From positions 434,001 through 498,000 of the forward strand of contig NZ_JAAXOX010000001.1 of NCBI RefSeq assembly GCF_012396125.1: a stretch of DNA of 64,000 nt, in the 5' to 3' direction. This document shows, in pieces, positions 63,960 through 64,000 of the stretch (position 1 is its first letter; the number at the start of each line of letters is the position of its first letter). Source of the DNA: Cellulomonas denverensis (lineage in GTDB: Bacteria; Actinomycetota; Actinomycetes; Actinomycetales; Cellulomonadaceae). The translations under genes and the position numbers were made by a program. The notes under the pieces were generated by a model, which was given only the letters and a program-made list of their open reading frames with translations, was not told where the DNA came from and did no database searches.

Positions 63960-64000
63960 TCAGCCGGCGATGATCCGGCGCAGCGCCTCCACCGGCAGCT
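63960..64000 (-). CDS. 3' end of a gene entering from the right edge
   Basis: Minus-strand frame reads LPVEALRRIIAG then stop (63960-63962). Only 12 codons are visible, so product cannot be assigned; it is convergent with the yhiM-like gene with 17 bp between stops. Confidence 0.45.
   Translation of the reverse strand, partial: LPVEALRRIIAG

Overview
The window is very GC-rich DNA with dense, short-spaced genes and frequent GTG starts. At least seven genes have an actinobacterial -10 hexamer (TAnnnT or a close variant) only 6-7 nt before the start codon, which is the geometry of leaderless mRNAs. This layout, with divergent radA/disA, an LAVTG (sortase-E-like) surface anchor, a TasA/SipW pair, a DUF222-HNH protein and a GH10 xylanase, points to a plant-polymer-degrading actinobacterium of the Micrococcales, most likely Cellulomonadaceae or close kin. 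That placement is inference; there is no rRNA in the window. I saw no tRNA, rRNA, CRISPR array, prophage or intact insertion sequence. It reads as chromosomal core and near-core sequence.

Layout. 0-6.8 kb: repeat-rich intergenic DNA, an aldo/keto reductase, a Pro/Ala/Gly/Ser-rich membrane-anchored protein, and a tetR-ATPase-permease drug-efflux-type operon whose operator overlaps the end of radA. 6.8-13 kb: genome maintenance (radA, disA, mutY) with an oxidoreductase, two unknown membrane proteins and an N-acetylglutamate synthase-like GNAT. 13-18.5 kb: glycerol catabolism, with a SorC-type regulator divergent from glpD-glpF-glpK and a palindromic operator between them. 18.5-21.3 kb: KDPG branch (kdgK, eda, IclR regulator). 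21.3-23.3 kb: mgtE behind a long leader holding a 20-codon ORF. 23.4-27.8 kb: surface GH10 xylanase with a LacI-type operator, then recQ. 27.8-31.8 kb: hydrolase, aldo/keto reductase, trmL, amino-acid permease. 31.8-36.1 kb: padR with a drrAB-like exporter, then a gamma-glutamyltransferase-like enzyme. 36.18-36.6 kb: five tandem ~92-bp non-coding repeats. 36.7-39.5 kb: two MarR regulators around a 14-TM MFS exporter. 39.5-42.4 kb: NERD-like protein, msrB, DEAD-box helicase.

42.4-47 kb is the most coherent unusual block. A PilZ c-di-GMP receptor is divergent from a dual GGDEF-EAL enzyme, which is followed by a TasA-like matrix protein, a SipW/ER-type signal peptidase and a small exported protein. 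A candidate sigma-28-like promoter sits at the end of the GGDEF-EAL gene. This looks like a compact c-di-GMP/biofilm-matrix module. 47-50.8 kb: iron-siderophore ABC importer behind a palindromic iron-box-like site. 51-53.8 kb: DUF222-HNH protein and an EF-G-binding (FBP/FusB-type) zinc-finger protein preceded by a 23-codon leader ORF with its own promoter and strong ribosome binding site. 53.9-59.6 kb: envelope proteins (holin-like, lipoprotein, HupE/UreJ, secreted phosphatase, DUF916). 59.7-64 kb: acid-resistance cluster gadB-gadC-yhiM-like, with a CRP-type site at the putative gadB promoter, and the 3' end of one more gene at the right edge.
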